64,000 bases of DNA, taken from Burkholderia thailandensis E264. Lineage in GTDB: Bacteria > Pseudomonadota > Gammaproteobacteria > Burkholderiales > Burkholderiaceae. The notes under the pieces are model-generated. The model made no database searches. It was not told the origin of the DNA and worked only from the letters and a program-made list of their open reading frames with translations. Positions within the stretch are counted from its first letter, which is position 1. Each line of letters opens with the position of its first letter. The position numbers and the translations under genes are program-made. The stretch lies in the NCBI RefSeq assembly GCF_000012365.1, contig NC_007651.1:2480001-2544000 (forward strand), written 5' to 3'. Positions 60,638 through 64,000 of this stretch are shown one piece after another.

Positions 60638-61210
60638 ATGACTACTACAAAGAAAACTGGCGAACGGCTGATCAAGAAGTATCCGAATCGCCGTTTGTAC
60701 GATACGGAGACGAGCACCTACATTACGTTGACCGACGTGAAGCAGCTCGTGCTCGACCAGGAGGATTTCAAGGTCATCGATGCGAAAAGCAGCGAAGACC
60801 TGACCCGCAGCATCCTGCTGCAGATCATTCTCGAAGAGGAAAGCGGCGGCGTGCCGATGTTCTCGTCGTCGATGCTCTCGCAGATCATCCGGTTCTACGG
60901 ACATGCGATGCAGGGGATGATGGGCACGTACCTGGAGAAGAACATCCAGGCGTTCATCGACATCCAGAGCAAGCTCGCCGACCAGTCGAAGAACCTGTAC
61001 GAGAACAACGCGATGAATCCGGAAGTCTGGTCGCAGTTCATGAACATGCAGGCGCCGATGATGCAAGGGATGATGACGAGCTACATCGAGCAATCGAAGA
61101 ACATGTTCGTGCAGATGCAGGAGCAGATGCAGAATCAGGCGAAAACGATGTTCAGCTCGTTCCCGTTCAAGCCGGCGATGCCGCCGGGAAGCGAACCGGA
61201 GAAGAAGTAG
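60638..61210 (+). CDS. phaR: PHB synthesis repressor PhaR
   Basis: 190 residues. N-terminal DNA/PHB-binding domain ERLIKKYPNRRLYDTETSTYITLTDVKQLVL (about 8-38), then a second domain SEDLTRSILLQIILEEE, and a Met/Gln-rich helical tail (about 130-180). PhaR binds PHB granules and represses phasin genes until polymer forms. Closest fit is the last gene of phaCABR. A hairpin lies between it and phaB. Confidence 0.95.
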   Translation: MTTTKKTGERLIKKYPNRRLYDTETSTYITLTDVKQLVLDQEDFKVIDAKSSEDLTRSILLQIILEEESGGVPMFSSSMLSQIIRFYGHAMQGMMGTYLEKNIQAFIDIQSKLADQSKNLYENNAMNPEVWSQFMNMQAPMMQGMMTSYIEQSKNMFVQMQEQMQNQAKTMFSSFPFKPAMPPGSEPEKK

Positions 61211-61539
61211 GCGCGACGCACGACGTCTTTCGTCGAGGCGGCGGCCGGAGCGTGGCCTGGCTGCGGCGCGATTCCGTCCGGGCCGTCGTTCCGTGGACCG
61301 GCTTGCGGCTCGGCGGGACGGCACCGGCCGTGTGCCGCGAGCGCTTTGCCCGACTGGTTGACGCTTGTCGCGCGTCATCGGGCGGACATCGCAATCGCAT
61401 ACGAGAAACAGCGCAGCGCCTCGAGGCGCTGTTTCTGTTTGGGCGTGCCGCCGCCTTCCCGACGCTGTCGGCCGGCCACACGCGCCCGCCGTGTCCGCGA
61501 GCGGTTGGGGCGCGTGCTAGGTCGGGGCGAGCCGGCCAC
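61211..61539. other. Intergenic DNA after phaR
   Basis: About 330 bases, GC-rich, with no gene I can support. The only clear structure is the terminator-like hairpin at 61404-61440. Confidence 0.4.
61404..61440 (+). terminator. Terminator-like hairpin downstream of phaR
   Basis: 11-bp perfect stem AGAAACAGCGC (61404-61414 with 61426-61436) and 11-base loop, followed by GTTT. An alternative 16-bp palindrome AGCGCCTCGAGGCGCT sits in its centre. It is 190 bases after phaR, so it may be the end of the pha transcript. Confidence 0.55.
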
Positions 61540-61707
61540 GGGGCTTGCCGACAAGCCGCTCGAGGGCGGCTTCACGTCTGCGGTCCGGGCGGGCGCCGCG
61601 TCGACCGCGCTTTCGGCATTGTGTTGTTCGACGACGGCGCGTCGCCTGCGAAATTGTCCGGGGTGGTCTTTGTCGTGGCCGGCGTGGCGCTCGTCAATTC
61701 GAATCAG
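61540..61707 (+). pseudogene. Remnant of a small multidrug resistance (SMR) transporter
   Basis: In one frame, 61609-61704 reads AFGIVLFDDGASPAKLSG followed by VVFVVAGVALVNSN. This matches the last two helices of SMR (EmrE/SugE) transporters, whose usual form is GIVLFGE-ASPARL-...-IVAGIVGLKL. In the frame shifted by one, 61574-61608 reads TSAVRAGAASTA, resembling the preceding AYAVWAG-GTA segment. So the C-terminal half survives across a single-base frameshift; the N-terminal half is not recognisable and there is no start codon or ribosome-binding site. Assignment is by eye. Confidence 0.45.
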
Positions 61708-61917
61708 AGAAAGTGTGGTCTTGACGCCGCGCGGGCGGCGTGCGGCCCGCCGGAAGCATGGCGCAAGCGCGAAAACGGCCGGTCGAAACGCGAATTACGG
61801 CGCACGACGCGCCTGGTGTGCGCCCTCGCAGAAACGTCGCCGCGCGGAGGGTAAAATGCCGGCAAACCCAAGGCGTGCCGCCAGCGGACGCCGTCCCCTC
61901 ACGCATGGAAGCAATAG

Positions 61918-63309
61918 TTGGAAAATTCATTGAAATCAAGCGGTAAGCCGCCCGCCGCGCCCAAGGTGGGCATGGTTTCGCTCGGGTGCCCGAAGGCGCT
62001 CGTCGATTCCGAGCAGATCATCACGCAGTTGCGCGCGGAAGGCTACGAAATCTCCGGCACCTATGACGGCGCGGATCTCGTCGTCGTCAACACCTGCGGC
62101 TTCATCGACGAAGCGGTGCAGGAAAGCCTCGACGCGATCGGCGAAGCGCTCGCCGAAAACGGCAAGGTGATCGTCACCGGCTGCCTCGGCGCGAAGAAGA
62201 GCGCGAGCGGCTCCGGGCTCATCGAGGAAGTCCATCCGAAGGTGCTCGCCGTCACCGGCCCGCATGCGGTCGGAGAGGTGATGCAGGTCGTGCACAGCCA
62301 TCTGCCCAAGCCGCACGATCCGTTCGTCGATCTCGTGCCGGCCGCGGGCATCAAGCTCACGCCGCGTCACTACGCGTATCTGAAGATCTCCGAAGGCTGC
62401 AATCACCGCTGCTCGTTCTGCATCATTCCGTCGATGCGCGGCGATCTCGTGTCGCGGCCCGTCGCCGAGGTGATGCTCGAAGCCGAGAACCTGTTCAAGG
62501 CCGGCGTGAAGGAACTGCTCGTGATCTCGCAGGACACGAGCGCGTACGGCGTCGACGTCAAGTACCGCACGGGCTTCTGGAACGGCAGGCCGCTCAAGAC
62601 GCGAATGACCGAGCTCGTCGGCGCGCTCGGCGAGCTCGCCGCGCAGTACGGCGCATGGGTGCGGCTGCATTACGTGTATCCGTATCCGCACGTCGACGAG
62701 ATCATCCCGATGATGGCGCAAGGCCCGCTCAAGGGCCATGTGCTGCCGTATCTCGACGTGCCGTTCCAGCATGCGCATCCTGACGTGCTCAAGCGAATGA
62801 AGCGCCCGGCGAACGCGGAGAAGGTGCTCGAGCGCGTGCAGAGGTGGCGCGAGATCTGTCCGGATCTGACGATTCGCAGCACGTTCATCGCGGGCTTTCC
62901 GGGCGAGACCGAAGCGCAATTCGAGACACTCCTCGACTTCATTCGCGAGGCCGAGCTCGATCGCGTCGGCTGCTTCGCGTATTCTCCGGTCGAGGGCGCG
63001 AGCGCGAACGAGCTCGACGGCGCGCTGCCCGACGACGTGCGCGAGGCGCGCCGCGCGCGCTTCATGGAAGTCGCCGAGGAAGTGTCGGCCGCGCGCATCG
63101 AGCGCAAGGTCGGCAAGACGCTCAAGGTGCTGATCGACGAGGTCAACGAAGAAGGCGGCATCGGCCGCACCGCGGCCGATGCGCCGGAGATCGACGGCGT
63201 GGTCTATGTGGAGCCGGCGGCGAAGGCGTCCAAGCGCTACAAGGTCGGCGATTTCGTATCCGTGAAGATCACGGGCGCCGACGGCCACGATCTGTGGGGC
63301 GAGGTCTGA
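61918..63309 (+). CDS. rimO: Ribosomal protein S12 methylthiotransferase RimO
   Basis: 463 residues. Adds a methylthio group to Asp 88 of ribosomal protein S12. MTTase-domain Cys 24, 60 and 89, radical SAM Cys 161, 165 and 168 (CNHRCSFC), and a C-terminal TRAM domain (about 390-463). The frame begins with TTG at 61918, which has GGAAG 7 bases upstream; another TTG at 61930 is also possible. No ATG is in frame. A TAAAAT -10-like element is at 61852-61857. A 13-codon reading frame from an ATG at 61903 overlaps the start. Confidence 0.94.
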   Translation: MENSLKSSGKPPAAPKVGMVSLGCPKALVDSEQIITQLRAEGYEISGTYDGADLVVVNTCGFIDEAVQESLDAIGEALAENGKVIVTGCLGAKKSASGSGLIEEVHPKVLAVTGPHAVGEVMQVVHSHLPKPHDPFVDLVPAAGIKLTPRHYAYLKISEGCNHRCSFCIIPSMRGDLVSRPVAEVMLEAENLFKAGVKELLVISQDTSAYGVDVKYRTGFWNGRPLKTRMTELVGALGELAAQYGAWVRLHYVYPYPHVDEIIPMMAQGPLKGHVLPYLDVPFQHAHPDVLKRMKRPANAEKVLERVQRWREICPDLTIRSTFIAGFPGETEAQFETLLDFIREAELDRVGCFAYSPVEGASANELDGALPDDVREARRARFMEVAEEVSAARIERKVGKTLKVLIDEVNEEGGIGRTAADAPEIDGVVYVEPAAKASKRYKVGDFVSVKITGADGHDLWGEV

Positions 63310-63311
63310 CG

Positions 63312-64000
63312 ATGCCGGCGGCGTTTCCGGACGTGCTCGCGCTCGGCGAGGCGATGGTCGAATTCAACCAGGCGCGGCCGGGCGAGCCGAACTATCTGCA
63401 GGGCGTCGGCGGCGATACGTCGAACTTCTGCATCGCCGCCGCGCGGCAGGGCGCGCGCGCGGGCTTCGTGTCGGCGGTCGGCGACGATCACTTCGGCCGC
63501 CTGCTGCTCGATCTGTGGCGCGGCGAGCATGTCGACACGTCGTACGTGCGGATCGACGACGGCGCGCCGACGGGCGTCTACTTCGTGTCGCACGGCGAGC
63601 ATGGCCACGCGTTCGACTATCTGCGCGCGGGCTCGGCCGCGAGCCGCTATGCGATCCGCGATCTGCCGCTCGATGCGCTCGCGGCCGCGCGCTTCGTCCA
63701 TCTGTCGGGCGTGAGCCTCGCGATCAGCACGAGCGCGTGCGATGCGGCGTTCGCCGCGATCGGGCATGCGCGTGCGAACGGCGCGCGCGTGAGCTTCGAC
63801 ACGAACCTGCGGCTCAAGCTCTGGCCGCTGCCGCGCGCGCGGGCGGTGATGACGGAGGCGCTGCGCCATACCGACGTCTGCCTGCCGAGCTGGGATGACG
63901 TGACGGCGCTCACCGGGCTCGTCGAGCGCGATGCGATCGTCGATGCGCTGCTCGGCTTGGGGCCGAGCGTCGTCGCGCTGAAGCTCGGCCGCGAAGGCGC
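63312..64000 (+). CDS. kdgK: 2-keto-3-deoxygluconate kinase, PfkB family (partial)
   Basis: At least 229 residues; the C-terminus runs off the window. Ribokinase/PfkB N-terminal features: LALGEAMVEFNQARPGEPNYLQGVGGDTSNFCIAAARQGARAGFVSAVGDDHFG (split here: substrate-binding start, Gly-rich GGDTSNF loop), PTGVYFVS, SFDTNLRLKLWPL, and the PSWDDV region typical of KDG kinases. The catalytic GAGD motif lies beyond the window. KDG kinase makes KDPG for the Entner-Doudoroff pathway. The start is 2 bases after rimO with GAGGTCTGACG upstream. Other sugar kinases of the family remain possible. Confidence 0.82.
   Translation, partial: MPAAFPDVLALGEAMVEFNQARPGEPNYLQGVGGDTSNFCIAAARQGARAGFVSAVGDDHFGRLLLDLWRGEHVDTSYVRIDDGAPTGVYFVSHGEHGHAFDYLRAGSAASRYAIRDLPLDALAAARFVHLSGVSLAISTSACDAAFAAIGHARANGARVSFDTNLRLKLWPLPRARAVMTEALRHTDVCLPSWDDVTALTGLVERDAIVDALLGLGPSVVALKLGREG

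Overview
This is a GC-rich (roughly 65-70%) stretch of a betaproteobacterial main chromosome. Gene order, protein sequences and codon use point to the genus Burkholderia, most likely the B. pseudomallei group (pseudomallei, mallei, thailandensis); the sequence alone does not let me choose among them. Nearly everything is housekeeping or well-conserved genus content. I see no CRISPR array, prophage, insertion sequence, tRNA or rRNA. The only structural RNA gene is the 4.5S SRP RNA.

Layout. 1-2941: the end of an unidentified gene with its terminator, then clpB behind a very good sigma-32 promoter. 3053-5342: a YidB-like protein and a secreted helix-hairpin-helix protein with a lysine-rich tail (minus strand), then a MerR regulator and a carboxymuconolactone-decarboxylase-like enzyme (plus strand). 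5871-12622 (minus strand): a GT39-type glycosyltransferase with a MATE pump, ribosomal protein L31 type B, mtfA, and a MerR/MFS efflux pair. 12761-14544: rho and trxA. 14950-18712: ffs, dnaX, ybaB, recR. 18779-24621: a class III CoA-transferase, then the stationary-phase block surE-pcm-nlpD-rpoS-exonuclease. 24758-27092: an endonuclease/phosphatase-family protein and rlmD. 27180-27878: a Bax-inhibitor-1 protein.

28127-35588 is the conserved run ndk-rlmN-rodZ-ispG-hisS-yfgM-bamB, followed by der. 37335-44714 is hfq-hflX-hflK-hflC-yjeT-hisZ-purA-phosphoribosyltransferase, matching the enterobacterial hfq-hflXKC-yjeT-purA order with hisZ inserted. Then come kup, tex (minus), an exported coiled-coil protein, a YdcH-family protein, a DinG-type helicase, bamD (minus) divergent from rluD-pgeF, the polyhydroxybutyrate operon phaC-phaA-phaB-phaR, a decayed small-multidrug-resistance gene, rimO, and the start of a PfkB-type 2-keto-3-deoxygluconate kinase that runs off the window.

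I did not find a clearly new biological system. The more interesting signals are regulatory: two MerR-type promoters with long spacers and clear dyads (one matching the AdhR/NmlR operator form), an inverted repeat over the rpmE2 -10 element, a 15-bp hairpin between trxA and rho, hairpins in the hfq-hflX and pha intercistronic regions, a possibly leaderless gene at 49544, and a frameshifted SMR-transporter remnant near 61.6 kb. Start sites were chosen by ribosome-binding site and family alignment from memory; several TTG and GTG starts are flagged.
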